Shown here: positions 27,576 to 36,207 of the stretch, one piece after another
How positions within the stretch are numbered: position 1 is the first letter of the stretch
How the letters are laid out: the number at the start of each line of letters is the position of its first letter
NCBI RefSeq assembly: GCF_001455965.1
Contig: NZ_LKKO01000034.1
Location: 1 to 64,000, forward strand
DNA length: 64,000 nucleotides
Reading direction: 5' to 3'
Origin: Methylobacterium sp. GXS13
GTDB taxonomy: Bacteria; Pseudomonadota; Alphaproteobacteria; Rhizobiales; Beijerinckiaceae
The notes under the pieces: model-generated
Told to the model about the DNA's origin: nothing
Database searches by the model: none
The model's input: the letters and a program-made list of their open reading frames with translations, nothing else
Made by a program: the position numbers and the translations under genes

Positions 27576-27630
27576 TCTCGGGGGCTCCGCCCCCGAACCC
27601 CGCCAAAGGGCCGAGCCCTTTGGGATCCCG
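27576..27630. repeat. Dispersed repeat B, reverse orientation
   Basis: TCTCGGGGGCTCCGCCCCCGA, then the CCAAAGGGC/GCCCTTTGG hairpin and GGGATCCC. It is the reverse complement of the element after ybgF (37881-37978) and after glmM (43844-43900). It fills the gap between two convergent genes and could end transcription from both sides, although it has no T tract. Confidence 0.85.
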
Positions 27631-27634
27631 GGAC

Positions 27635-29077
27635 TTAGGCTGCCTTGGCTTCCAGCCGTCCCTCCAGGGGGAAGACCTTGGCGGGGTTGAGCATCCAGTC
27701 GGGGTCGAACACCGCCTTCACCCGCATCTGCTGCTCCAGATCGGTCTGGGTGTATTGGAAGCGCATCAGCTCGCGCTTCTCGATGCCGACGCCGTGCTCG
27801 CCGGTGAGGCAGCCGCCGACCTCGACGCAGAGCTTGAGGATCTCGTCGCCGGCCGCCTCGGCCTTCTGCAGCTCGCCCGGCTTGTTGATGTCGAACAGGA
27901 TCAGCGGGTGCAGGTTGCCGTCGCCGGCATGGAACACGTTGGCGACCCGCAGGCCGTGGCCGGCGCAGATCGCCCCGATCCGCTCCAGCACCGGCCCGAG
28001 CTGGCCGGTGGGGATGGTGCCGTCCATGCAGATGTAGTCGGAGATCCGGCCTGTGGCCCCGAAGGCCGACTTGCGGCCCTTCCAGATCGCGGCCGATTCG
28101 GCTTCCGAGCGCGACACCCGCACGCTGGTCGGCCCAAAATCCTTGGCGATCGCCTCGATGCGCGCCAGCATCGCGTCGCACTCGGCATCCGAGCCCTCGA
28201 CCTCGATGATCAGCATCGCCTCGGCATCGCGCGGGTAGCCGGCCTGGGCAAAGTCCTCGGTGATCAGGATCGCCTCGCGGTCCATGTACTCGATCGCCAC
28301 CGGGATGATGCCGGCCGCGATGATCGCGGCGACGCAATCGCCCGCATCCTCGACCTTCGAGAAGCCGACCAGAACCGGCCGGGCGCCCTCGGCCGCCCGC
28401 AGGATCCGCACCGTGGCCTCGGTGACGATGCCGAGCTGGCCTTCCGATCCGCAGATGAGGCCCAGGAGATCGTAGCCGGGGCTGTCGAGATGCTGGCCGC
28501 CGACCTCCACCACGGTGCCGTCGTTGAGCACCAGGGTGACGCCCAGCAGGTTGTTCGTGGTCACCCCGTATTTCAGGCAATGGGCGCCGCCGGAATTCAT
28601 CGCGATGTTGCCCGCGATCGTGCAGGCGAGCTGGCTCGACGGGTCGGGGGCGTAGAAGAAGCCTTCATGGGCCACGGCGCCCGAGATCGCCAGGTTCGTG
28701 AGCCCGCTCTGCACCCGGGCGGTGCGGTTCTCGAAATCGAGATCGAGCACCTGGGTCATCTTGCCGACGCCCAGGATGATCGCGTCGCCCTGCGCAATCG
28801 CTCCGCCGGCGAGCGACGTGCCGGCCCCCCGGGGCACCACCCGGACGCCCTGGGCGTGGCAATAGGCCATCACGGCCGCGACCTCTTCTGTGGTCGAGGG
28901 CAGCACCACGGCCAGCGGCATCTGCCGGTAGGCGGTGAGCCCGTCGGTCTCGAAGGCCCGGCGCTCGTCCTCGCTGGTCACCAGCGCCTCCGGGGCGACC
29001 AGAGGTGCGAGACCGGCCAGGATCGCCTCCCGCCGGGCGAGGATCTTGGGGTCGGGCTCGGGGAAGCGGATGGTCAT
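27635..29077 (-). CDS. glcD: FAD-linked oxidase, glycolate oxidase GlcD / D-lactate dehydrogenase type
   Basis: A 480-residue flavoprotein from the ATG at 29075-29077 (MTIRFPEPDPK). The PCMH-type FAD-binding domain has VVPRGAGTSLAGGA and ACTIAGNIAMNSGGAHCLKYG; the C-terminal domain has NVFHAGDGNLHPLI and GCLTGEHGVGIEKREL, all typical of GlcD-type 2-hydroxyacid dehydrogenases. Likely substrates are glycolate, D-lactate or a related 2-hydroxyacid. In the three-subunit glycolate oxidase GlcD needs GlcE and GlcF, but neither is adjacent, so a single-subunit D-2-hydroxyacid dehydrogenase is equally possible. It is divergent from the arabinose-5-phosphate isomerase gene. Confidence 0.9.
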   Translation of the reverse strand: MTIRFPEPDPKILARREAILAGLAPLVAPEALVTSEDERRAFETDGLTAYRQMPLAVVLPSTTEEVAAVMAYCHAQGVRVVPRGAGTSLAGGAIAQGDAIILGVGKMTQVLDLDFENRTARVQSGLTNLAISGAVAHEGFFYAPDPSSQLACTIAGNIAMNSGGAHCLKYGVTTNNLLGVTLVLNDGTVVEVGGQHLDSPGYDLLGLICGSEGQLGIVTEATVRILRAAEGARPVLVGFSKVEDAGDCVAAIIAAGIIPVAIEYMDREAILITEDFAQAGYPRDAEAMLIIEVEGSDAECDAMLARIEAIAKDFGPTSVRVSRSEAESAAIWKGRKSAFGATGRISDYICMDGTIPTGQLGPVLERIGAICAGHGLRVANVFHAGDGNLHPLILFDINKPGELQKAEAAGDEILKLCVEVGGCLTGEHGVGIEKRELMRFQYTQTDLEQQMRVKAVFDPDWMLNPAKVFPLEGRLEAKAA

Positions 29078-29277
29078 GGGGCTCGGGCCCTTTTTTGGCT
29101 GGCGTGAAAGAAGCATGGACCCGCCGGAGCGGGCCTTCAACCGCCCGGCGGACAGAGAGGGGCGGCATGTCGTCCCGGCGTCACATTTCAACCATGACGG
29201 CTCCCTAGCGTCGCGAGCCTCGCTTCGCATCGCCGCTCGCGGCGCCGGATCCGCCCGACGGGTCCAGAACGGAACCG

Positions 29278-30303
29278 ATGAACGCTCCCGCCTCCAGCGC
29301 CCTGCGCGACGATCTCTACGATTCGGCCTCCGTGCACCTCGCCAGCACCCGCGATGTTGGGATCCGCAGCCTGCAGCTGGGCATCGCCGCCCTGCAGGAG
29401 ACCAGCGCGGCGTTCCAGGGCCGGCTCGGCGTGGCCTTCGAGGAGGCGGTGCAGACCATCCTGCAGAGCAAGGGCCGGGTGATCGTCAGCGGCATCGGCA
29501 AGAGCGGCCATATCGGCCGCAAGATCGCCGCGACCCTGGCCTCCACCGGCACCCACGCCTTCTTCGTCCACCCCACCGAGGCGAGCCACGGCGATCTCGG
29601 CATGATCGCCCGGGACGACGTGATCATCGCCCTGTCGTGGTCGGGTGAGACCGCGGAGCTGTCCGACCTCGTCGGCTTCAGCCGCCGCTTCTCGATTCCC
29701 CTGGTTGCCATCACCCGCAACGGCGCCAGCACGCTCGGCAAGGCCGCCGACGTGCTGCTGGAGCTGCCCCGGGTGCGCGAAGCCTGCCCGCACGACCTCG
29801 CCCCGACCTCCTCCAGCCTGATCCAGCTGGCGCTGGGCGACGCCCTGGCGGTGGCGCTCGTGGAGCGGCGCGGCTTCACCTCGGCGCGCTTCCACACACT
29901 TCATCCCGGCGGGACGCTGGCGGCCCGGCTCAAGACCGTGCAGCAGGTGATGCACGGCCCCCAGGACATGCCGCTGGTCTCCGACACCGCCCTGATGTCC
30001 GAGGTGCTGATCGAGATCGCCGCGCGCCGCTACGGCTGCGTCGGCGTCACCGACGCGGCCGGCCGTCTGGTCGGCATCGTCACGGACGGCGATCTGCGCC
30101 GCCATATGGGCCCGGAGATCCTCGATACCCCGGTCTCGGCGATCATGACCCGCGAGCCGATCACCGTGGAGCCGCACAAGCTCGCCCAGGCCGCCCTGGA
30201 GCTGATGAACCGCCGGCTGATCACCGCGGTCTTCGCGGTCACGGACGGCCGGCCGGTGGGCATCGTCCACGTCCACGACCTGCTGCGCGCCGGCATCGCC
30301 TGA
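29278..30303 (+). CDS. kdsD: D-arabinose-5-phosphate isomerase (KpsF/GutQ family)
   Basis: Converts ribulose-5-phosphate to arabinose-5-phosphate, the first step toward Kdo for LPS or capsule. The 341-residue length fits the family. A SIS domain spans about residues 50-185 (VSGIGKSGHIGRKIAATLAS, then ALSWSGETAEL), and two CBS domains follow at about 215-335 (GVTDAAGRLVGIVTDGDLRR and IVHVHDLLRAGIA). It starts at the ATG at 29278. No kdsA, kdsC or capsule genes are adjacent. A long palindromic repeat follows the stop. Confidence 0.94.
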   Translation: MNAPASSALRDDLYDSASVHLASTRDVGIRSLQLGIAALQETSAAFQGRLGVAFEEAVQTILQSKGRVIVSGIGKSGHIGRKIAATLASTGTHAFFVHPTEASHGDLGMIARDDVIIALSWSGETAELSDLVGFSRRFSIPLVAITRNGASTLGKAADVLLELPRVREACPHDLAPTSSSLIQLALGDALAVALVERRGFTSARFHTLHPGGTLAARLKTVQQVMHGPQDMPLVSDTALMSEVLIEIAARRYGCVGVTDAAGRLVGIVTDGDLRRHMGPEILDTPVSAIMTREPITVEPHKLAQAALELMNRRLITAVFAVTDGRPVGIVHVHDLLRAGIA

Positions 30304-30340
30304 GCGGTTGATGCCCCGCTGATCGCGAGCGAGGATCTTC

Positions 30341-30485
30341 CCATCCACCCCCCTCATCCTGAGGTGGCCGGCGATCGAAGATCGTCGGGCCTCGAAGGAG
30401 CCCTCCAGGGATCGTAGCGACTTCTGGAGGGCTCCTTCGAGGCCTCCGCTTCGCTTCGGCACCTCAGGATGAGGGGGATGGATGG
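30341..30485. repeat. Long palindromic repeat C, about 145 bp
   Basis: The ends CCATCCACCCCCCTCATCCT and AGGATGAGGGGGATGGATGG are nearly perfect complements. Inner arms pair again: CCTCGAAGGAGCCCTCCAG with CTGGAGGGCTCCTTCGAGG. The whole would fold into one long hairpin. It resembles palindromic units widely scattered in Rhizobiales genomes. It lies between kdsD and the convergent SHOCT gene. Only this copy was seen in the window. Confidence 0.85.
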
Positions 30486-30521
30486 GAGGCTCGATGGCCG
30501 ATAAGCTTGCAGCCTGAAGAC

Positions 30522-31310
30522 TTATAGCCGCGCCAGCAACTCCGCCTTCTTGTCCGAAAACTCCCGCTCGGTGAGCACGCCCCGTGCGTGTAGCTCCGCC
30601 AGCCGCTCGATCGTCGCCAGCACGTCGCCCGAGTGTGACGGCTCCGGCGTGGCTTTGCTCGGCTCAGGTGGCGCGGCCGGCGGTTCGGCCGGATCGACCT
30701 GCCGGGGCGCGGCCGTCTCCGCCTCGATCCGGCGCAGGCGGTCGAGAGCGACGACGCCCTGGGGGCCCGTGAAGTCGAGGCTGCCATTGGCCTGCGACAC
30801 CCCCGAGATGTGGTGCTCGCCGGTATCGTAGAGCGCGATGCCGGAGCCGGACTGGATGGCGAGCCGCCGCGTGTCCGGGAAATAGGCGTAGCGCAGGCCG
30901 TTCTGCGCGCCGGTGCTCGCCGGAGCCCCGAGGCCGGCGGGCCACCATTCGCCCCCACCGCGCCGCGATGCGGGGCCGGTCTCCGAGAACCCACCCGCCG
31001 GCAGGGCCGCGGCGAGTTCGGTGCACAGGGCATCGACCCGCGCCTTCAGGCCGTCGTCGAACATCCGGCCAACCATCACCATGCCGCCGGAAAACCACTG
31101 GCCCATCCCGCCGAGATCGGGATGGTCGAACTGCGCCATCGTGCCGTGCCCGCGCTCCAGGGCGTGGACGAGGTGGCGCACCGCGTCGAGGCTGACCCCG
31201 TGGCGGTCGGCGACGCTGCGCAGGCCCGAGGCGTGGTCGAACCCGCCCTCATCCAGGAACGGATCGGGGGCGGCCGTTCCGCCGGGCGGGACCGAGGGTT
31301 TCGGGTCCAT
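30522..31310 (-). CDS. SHOCT domain-containing protein
   Basis: A 262-residue cytoplasmic-looking protein from the ATG at 31308-31310. The C-terminal 34 residues (IERLAELHARGVLTEREF then KKAELLARL) form a SHOCT domain, a short oligomerisation motif. The middle part, about 150-190 (RRLAIQSGSGIALYDTGEHH), looks like a small beta-rich domain. A region about 200-228 is Pro/Glu/Ser-rich. The N-terminal 100 residues contain no domain I recognise. Function unknown. It is followed upstream, on the same strand, by the nitroreductase gene. Confidence 0.8.
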   Translation of the reverse strand: MDPKPSVPPGGTAAPDPFLDEGGFDHASGLRSVADRHGVSLDAVRHLVHALERGHGTMAQFDHPDLGGMGQWFSGGMVMVGRMFDDGLKARVDALCTELAAALPAGGFSETGPASRRGGGEWWPAGLGAPASTGAQNGLRYAYFPDTRRLAIQSGSGIALYDTGEHHISGVSQANGSLDFTGPQGVVALDRLRRIEAETAAPRQVDPAEPPAAPPEPSKATPEPSHSGDVLATIERLAELHARGVLTEREFSDKKAELLARL

Positions 31311-31388
31311 GGGCGAGTTCCGATCGGCGTGGGGCCATGTTGCGATGCCGACACAATCCCTGGTCGTACACCCCGGTTCCGGATCGCC

Positions 31389-32006
31389 TCAGGCGCCGGA
31401 GGGCGGGAACGGGCCGGCGATGACGAAGTCGGTGATCGGCCGGCGGCCGTTCGGGGCCTCGCGGGGCCGCTGCTCCTCGGTGAGCTCGGAATCCGGGACC
31501 TTGCGGCCCACCGCGAAGGCGGCCTCGATCCGGTGATTCGCGGGCAGGCGCAGGACCTCGGGGGCGCGGACATGATCGAACCCGACCATGCCGTGGGCGT
31601 GCCAGCCCTGGTGGATCGCCTGGAGCTGGAAGGCCAGCGACGCGCTGCCCGCGTCGAAGGAGTGGCTGTAGGACGGCTTTAAGTCGTCGCCGACCTTCAT
31701 GAGCCCGTTCGAGACCAGGAACAGGATCGCGCCGGTGCCCGAGACCCATTTCTGGTTGCCGGGCACCAGCAGGCCGAAGAACGTGTCCCAGTTCGCGTCG
31801 CCCCGCAGCGCGTAGAGGAAGCGCCAGGGCTGCGAATTGTACGCCGACGGCGACCAGCGCGCCGCCTCGATCATCCGCAGCAGCTCGGCTTCGGGCAGCG
31901 CCTCGCCCGTGAAGGCGCGGGGCGAGTGCCGCGCCGCAAAAATCGGATCGATGGCGTGGTCGGGCTTGCGGGGCGGGGGCAGGCTCACGGGGATCGACTC
32001 CGGCAC
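31389..32006 (-). CDS. Nitroreductase family protein
   Basis: A 205-residue FMN-dependent oxidoreductase-type protein. The best start is GTG at 32004-32006 (MPESIPVSLPP); the upstream open frame is Arg-rich and overlaps the neighbour's promoter. The family N-terminal motif is RHSPRAFTGEALPEAELLR, with the FMN-contacting AARWSPSAYNSQPWRFLY next, and the C-terminal half is typical (HQGWHAHGMVGFD). These enzymes reduce nitro groups, quinones or flavins with NAD(P)H. The physiological substrate is not evident. Confidence 0.87.
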   Translation of the reverse strand: MPESIPVSLPPPRKPDHAIDPIFAARHSPRAFTGEALPEAELLRMIEAARWSPSAYNSQPWRFLYALRGDANWDTFFGLLVPGNQKWVSGTGAILFLVSNGLMKVGDDLKPSYSHSFDAGSASLAFQLQAIHQGWHAHGMVGFDHVRAPEVLRLPANHRIEAAFAVGRKVPDSELTEEQRPREAPNGRRPITDFVIAGPFPPSGA

Positions 32007-32128
32007 GGTTACGCTTCGGGGAGCGCGGACACTGCCCGAAATGCTTGGCCGGTGGCAAACCCGAACCGGGCGAGGCCCGCCCGCCATGCCCGTAGCGGAA
32101 CGCCGCGCCGCGGGATACGCTCGCCGCA

Positions 32129-32842
32129 ATGACGGCGCGCACCGACAGTCCCGCCTCTGAGGCGGCTCCGCTGGGGACCGGTTTCTACACCGTTCCTGAG
32201 GCTGCACGGCTGATTCGCCTGCCGGCCCGGACCATCACCCGCTGGCTCGGGGGCTATACGTTCACGTCCAGCGGCCGTCCGGGTCGGATGCCGCCGCTCT
32301 GGACTCCCGAATTGCCGGCGCACGATCACCGCCTGGAACTGGGTTTCCGCGATCTGATCGAGTTGCGCTTCGTCCAGGCGTTCGTGCGCGAGAACGTCGA
32401 CCTGCGCGTGATCCGCCGCTGTCTCGAAGCGGCCCGCGCGGCCGTGCAGGATCCCCGGCCGTTCTCGACCCGCCGGTTCAAGACCGACGGGCGCACGATC
32501 TTCCTCGAGAGCCTGAAGGCCGACGGCGAGAGCGAGGTGATTGATCTGGCCCGCGGCCAATACGTCATCCGGGCGGTCCTGGAACAGACTTTCCGCGATC
32601 TCGATATCGAGGGCGACATCGTCGTCCGCTGGCGGCCGTTTCAGGGCCGTGATTCGATCGTCATCGATCCGCGGCGTGCCTTCGGCCAGCCGATCGCCGC
32701 CGTCTCCGGCGTGCCGACCGTGGCCCTGGCCGAGGCCGTGACGGCCGAGGGCTCTGCCGAGCGGGTCGCCCGCCTGTACGAGGTTCCCGTGGCCGTGGTC
32801 CGGGATGCCGTGCGGTTCGAAGCGTCCCTCCAGGCGGCGTGA
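32129..32842 (+). CDS. DUF433-type antitoxin, VapB45-like
   Basis: A 237-residue protein from the ATG at 32129. A MerR-like helix-turn-helix lies near residues 18-45 (YTVPEAARLIRLPARTITRW), and the C-terminal part (about 160-237) ends in a DUF433-like segment (GVPTVALAEAVTAEGSAERV). The length and domain order match VapB45 of Mycobacterium tuberculosis (about 239 residues). Its stop overlaps the start of the PIN-like gene by four bases. It is probably a DNA-binding antitoxin that represses the operon and blocks the partner RNase. Confidence 0.75.
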   Translation: MTARTDSPASEAAPLGTGFYTVPEAARLIRLPARTITRWLGGYTFTSSGRPGRMPPLWTPELPAHDHRLELGFRDLIELRFVQAFVRENVDLRVIRRCLEAARAAVQDPRPFSTRRFKTDGRTIFLESLKADGESEVIDLARGQYVIRAVLEQTFRDLDIEGDIVVRWRPFQGRDSIVIDPRRAFGQPIAAVSGVPTVALAEAVTAEGSAERVARLYEVPVAVVRDAVRFEASLQAA

Positions 32843-33231
32843 AAGTCTTCGTTGACGAGAACCTTTCGCCCGCCCTGGCCCGGGCCCTGGCGGCCCTGTT
32901 CGCGGGTGAGCATCAGATCCTCCACATCCGCGAGCGCTACGGGCCCGGGGTGACGGACCTGCAATGGATCTCCGAGCTGAGCCGTGAGGGCGGCTGGGTG
33001 GTCATCTCAGGGGACCGCCGTATCCGCAGGAACAAGGCGGAATTCAACGCCTTCCGGGCGTCGCGGCTGACCGGCTTCTTTCTCTCGGCGGGTCTCTGCA
33101 AGGCGCCCCTGGTCAAGCAGGCCGAGCGCATCCTGGCCCTCTGGAGCGGGATCGAGACCTTCGCCGAGAGGGCCAAGCCCGGCTCGATGTTCGAGCTTCC
33201 GCTGACAAGCACGCGGATCGGCACCCTGTAG
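32839..33231 (+). CDS. PIN-like toxin, VapC45 type
   Basis: A 130-residue protein starting with GTG at 32839, overlapping the antitoxin stop (GTGA). KVFVDENLSPALARAL at the N-terminus and WVVISGDRRIRRNKAEFNAF in the middle carry the acidic residues of a PIN-like RNase fold (Asp-Glu near 6-7, Asp near 60). It resembles the PIN-like VapC45 group rather than classical VapC. If active it would cleave RNA. The frame is intact, unlike the ParE/RelE-type toxin at 7759-8046. Confidence 0.75.
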   Translation: MKVFVDENLSPALARALAALFAGEHQILHIRERYGPGVTDLQWISELSREGGWVVISGDRRIRRNKAEFNAFRASRLTGFFLSAGLCKAPLVKQAERILALWSGIETFAERAKPGSMFELPLTSTRIGTL

Positions 33232-33261
33232 GCGCGCGACCCGCGTGCTCAGCGCGGTCGC

Positions 33262-34329
33262 TCACGCAACGCTGCGCTCGATCTCCTCCTCGTCGCAGAT
33301 CACGCCGGCATTACCTTCGAACTCGGCAGCGAGGTCCACGGGGGCGTGGGTCGGCGCCGCGGCGGCGCGGTCGCGGGCGAAGGTCGAGAGGAACAGCCGC
33401 ATCACGTGGCGCACGCCGGCGTCGTTGATGGTGCGCTGGTCCTCGTTGTAGTAGCGCCCCGCATTCACGTTGCTGGTGACGATGTCGTAGGCCGGGAAGT
33501 ACACTGCCCGCGGATCGCCCCGGCGATCCACCTCGCCGGCGGCCACCCGCAGCACCGACTTGGAGTAGCTGTTCGACTCCATCACGTGCCGGTCCATGTA
33601 GGTGGCGATCATCGGCACCGGCGAGACCGTGAAGATCACCCGGGCCTTCGGGTTCACGCTCCAGAGCCGGTCCAGGAAGCCGTTGAGGTCGCCCAGCACC
33701 TCGCCCGCGCCGGCATTGACGCATTCGTAGAGCTCGGGGTCGAAGGTGCCGCCGGCGACCCCGGGGGCGAGCGGCAACGCCGCGCCGTCGCCCCGCCAGC
33801 GCCAGCCCTCGGTGAGGCCCAGAGTTAGCACGAACACGTCGAGGGTCTCGAACAGGCGGCGCACCTCGGCCAGATGCGCGTCGCGGGCGGCAACCACCTC
33901 GGCTTCGCTGGCAAAGCCCGCCGGCTCGACGGTGGGGCGGAACGGGTCGACGTAGCGGCCGTCGTCGCGCAGCCACGCCTTCAGCTCCGGCTCGAACGTT
34001 CCGTAGGCCCGGTCGAACAGCTGCACGAACTGGCGGGTATAATAGAGGTTGCCGTACCGGGCCGAGAAGGTGCCGAACTGGCGGGCATTGGCCTCCTCGG
34101 CGCTCATGCCGGGGGGCGGCGGCTCGGTCAGATAGTAGTTGAAGCCGGCGCCGCGCACCGCCTCGGCGACCCGCTGCGCGAAGCAGGACCCGCCCGTGGC
34201 GACCTTGTCGGTCGGCCCGATCGCGAACGTGTCCTTCGGGTGCGGGTTGACCGCGAAGGGCGGCACGTTGGTCACGACCTTGCGCCAGAATCGCTCGGCC
34301 GGTAGACCCGTATACGGATTCAACGCCAT
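33262..34329 (-). CDS. GSCFA domain-containing protein
   Basis: A 355-residue protein from the ATG at 34327-34329. The family-defining motif GGSCFAQRVAEAV is at about residues 46-58 and is followed by ARQFGTFSARYGNLYYTRQF; further family blocks are FVLTLGLTEGW and VIFTVSPVPMIATYMDRHV. GSCFA proteins have an SGNH/GDSL-hydrolase-like fold and are thought to be sugar-related hydrolases or acyltransferases; no activity is established. It diverges from the WcbI gene with only 57 bp between, so a shared regulatory region and a linked role in surface polysaccharide are likely. Confidence 0.92.
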   Translation of the reverse strand: MALNPYTGLPAERFWRKVVTNVPPFAVNPHPKDTFAIGPTDKVATGGSCFAQRVAEAVRGAGFNYYLTEPPPPGMSAEEANARQFGTFSARYGNLYYTRQFVQLFDRAYGTFEPELKAWLRDDGRYVDPFRPTVEPAGFASEAEVVAARDAHLAEVRRLFETLDVFVLTLGLTEGWRWRGDGAALPLAPGVAGGTFDPELYECVNAGAGEVLGDLNGFLDRLWSVNPKARVIFTVSPVPMIATYMDRHVMESNSYSKSVLRVAAGEVDRRGDPRAVYFPAYDIVTSNVNAGRYYNEDQRTINDAGVRHVMRLFLSTFARDRAAAAPTHAPVDLAAEFEGNAGVICDEEEIERSVA

Positions 34330-34386
34330 CTTCGAACCCTCTTCTTCACGACGGCAAGATCTTCACGACGGCGTGCGCCCTCGGGG

Positions 34387-35454
34387 ATGCCGAGCCGTCC
34401 GCTGACACCGGCACGCGACGTGGCCCTGAACGATCTGCCCCGGCGCGCCCGCAGCGCGTTGTCCCTGTCGACCCCCAGTTGGGCGCCTACCTGGGCGACA
34501 CCATGGCGGAACCGCGCACGCGCCGCCAGCACGCGCGACGGGCCGGCCATCGCGGTGCTGGGCAATTGCCAGGCCCGGGGCATCGCCCAGGCGATGCGCC
34601 TGCTCGCGCCCAAGAGCCCCGTGCGCTACCTGCCCATGGGCTCGCTCAAGCGCGACCACGGCCATGTCGACGGCCTGATCCGGACGCTGCGCTCCCACGA
34701 CCACGTCTTCTCGCAGACCTTCCCGACCGGGCTGATCCCGGGGGGCGACATCGCGACCCTGCGGGCGGCCGACCCGCGGCTCAAGCTGTTCCCGTCGATC
34801 GTGTTCTCGGCCTTCCATCCGGACATGGTCTATGTCGGCCAGGCTTCGGACCTCGCCGCGCTGAAGCTGGCGCCCTCGCCGATGGGGCAGTACCACTCGG
34901 CGATCGCGCTCTGTGCCCATCGGCTCGGTCTCGATGCCCGGCGCACCGCCGGCCTGTTCCGCGAGGACGTGTTCCGGCGTCTCGGCTATCTCGACCATTG
35001 GGATCCGGCCGTGCACGAGCTGGTCGGGTCCGCCGCCGCTCTGGGCTTCGGACTGGACCGGGAGGTGACCCGCTGGGCGCGCCGGGGCGCCTTCATGCAT
35101 GTGATGAACCACCCCAAGGCGTTCGTCATCGGGGACATCGCCCGGCGGCTGCTGGTGGAGAGCGGGCTCAAGCCGGAGCCGGTGGAGATCGAGGATTACC
35201 TCGGCGACGAGCTGGCCCAGGACGTGGTCTGGCCGCTCTACCCGCCGATCGCCGAGCATTTCGGGCTGACCGGCTCGTTCCTGTTCAAGATGAAGCCCCG
35301 GGGCGACGATTTTCCAAGGCTCTACGACCTGCCGGGCTTCATCGCGGCGAGTTTCTCCCTCTACGACGCGATGCCGGCCGGTGACCTCGCCTGCCAGCGG
35401 GTGGATGCGTGGCTCGCCGCGCCCGAGATCGTGGCCCTGTTCCGGGCCGGGTAA
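34387..35454 (+). CDS. WcbI family polysaccharide biosynthesis putative acetyltransferase
   Basis: A 355-residue protein; the ATG at 34387 is the first possible start, but the first 50 residues are low-complexity, so a later start is possible. The WcbI signature AIAVLGNCQARGIAQAM starts at about residue 54. FSAFHPDMVYVG, FREDVFRRLGYLDHW and AFMHVMNHPKAFVI are further conserved blocks. WcbI proteins take part in capsule synthesis and bind coenzyme A, suggesting acetyl transfer. With the divergent GSCFA gene it may form a small polysaccharide-decoration module. No glycosyltransferases are adjacent. Confidence 0.87.
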   Translation: MPSRPLTPARDVALNDLPRRARSALSLSTPSWAPTWATPWRNRARAASTRDGPAIAVLGNCQARGIAQAMRLLAPKSPVRYLPMGSLKRDHGHVDGLIRTLRSHDHVFSQTFPTGLIPGGDIATLRAADPRLKLFPSIVFSAFHPDMVYVGQASDLAALKLAPSPMGQYHSAIALCAHRLGLDARRTAGLFREDVFRRLGYLDHWDPAVHELVGSAAALGFGLDREVTRWARRGAFMHVMNHPKAFVIGDIARRLLVESGLKPEPVEIEDYLGDELAQDVVWPLYPPIAEHFGLTGSFLFKMKPRGDDFPRLYDLPGFIAASFSLYDAMPAGDLACQRVDAWLAAPEIVALFRAG

Positions 35455-35465
35455 CCGAGGCCGGC

Positions 35466-35858
35466 TCAGCCCGCTGCGCGAAGCGGGGCGTCGCTCAGGC
35501 CCTCGACCATCATCCGGACCAGCCGGTTGACCGCCTCCACCTGGAACGGCTTGCGCAGGAACAGGCTGCCCGGGACGCCTCGGCCACCGCTCGAATCGGT
35601 CGAGGTGTAGACCACCGGCCGGTCGGCATGGAGGGCCCGGAAGGCGTGGGCCACGGTCCAGCCGTCGATCAGCCCGGGCAGGTTGATGTCGGTGAACAGC
35701 CAGTCGATCTCATGGCCGCGCGCCCGCAGGAGCGTCAGCGCCGCCTCCCCGGTGGAGGCCTCGATCACCCGGATGCCCTGCGTCTCGCACAGGCTCGCGA
35801 TGATCTCGAGGAGCAGGTAGCTATCCTCGACGATGAGGACGCACTGGGCGGGGCGCAT
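35466..35858 (-). CDS. Single-domain response regulator (CheY-like)
   Basis: A 130-residue receiver domain from the ATG at 35856-35858. The acidic pocket is E11-D12, the phospho-acceptor is D57 (LFTDINLPG), the conserved Thr/Ser lies in VYTSTD and the Lys in LFLRKPF. There is no output domain and no kinase gene beside it, so it likely gets phosphate from an orphan or hybrid kinase. The frame extends upstream to 36032 but that part is not conserved. Convergent with the WcbI gene, only 11 bp apart. Confidence 0.9.
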   Translation of the reverse strand: MRPAQCVLIVEDSYLLLEIIASLCETQGIRVIEASTGEAALTLLRARGHEIDWLFTDINLPGLIDGWTVAHAFRALHADRPVVYTSTDSSGGRGVPGSLFLRKPFQVEAVNRLVRMMVEGLSDAPLRAAG

Positions 35859-36207
35859 GCTTTGAGGGTCCGGGGATCGATTGGGCAAATCAAGAACCCA
35901 CAGGGTTGAGGATCTCTTAAAGTGGCCGCGAAAGCGGTATCGGGCCGTGTTGCCGCGCGGCAACCGGTGGGGCGGAAATGGCCTCGCTTGCGCCTCCGCC
36001 CCGGCGGTGCCGCAATCCGGGCGCGTCAGCATCCGCTTGCGTGCGGCAGCGCACGCTTCCGACCGGCGCGGGCTCGCAGGACGCGCCGCGGCGCCGGACG
36101 GAACCGTCGCTTAACCATCCGCGCCTATCACCGGTGCTCAAGACGACGCGGACCCGCCTCGAAGACCAGCAGCCGGCCTTCGGCACCGCTCGAGGAGTTG
36201 AACGATC
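35859..36207. other. Intergenic region upstream of pal
   Basis: 349 bp between the divergent response-regulator and pal genes. It should contain both promoters. I see no clear -35/-10 pair, no convincing small gene and no strong hairpin. In other alphaproteobacteria tolB would precede pal here; there is no tolB remnant. Confidence 0.55.
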
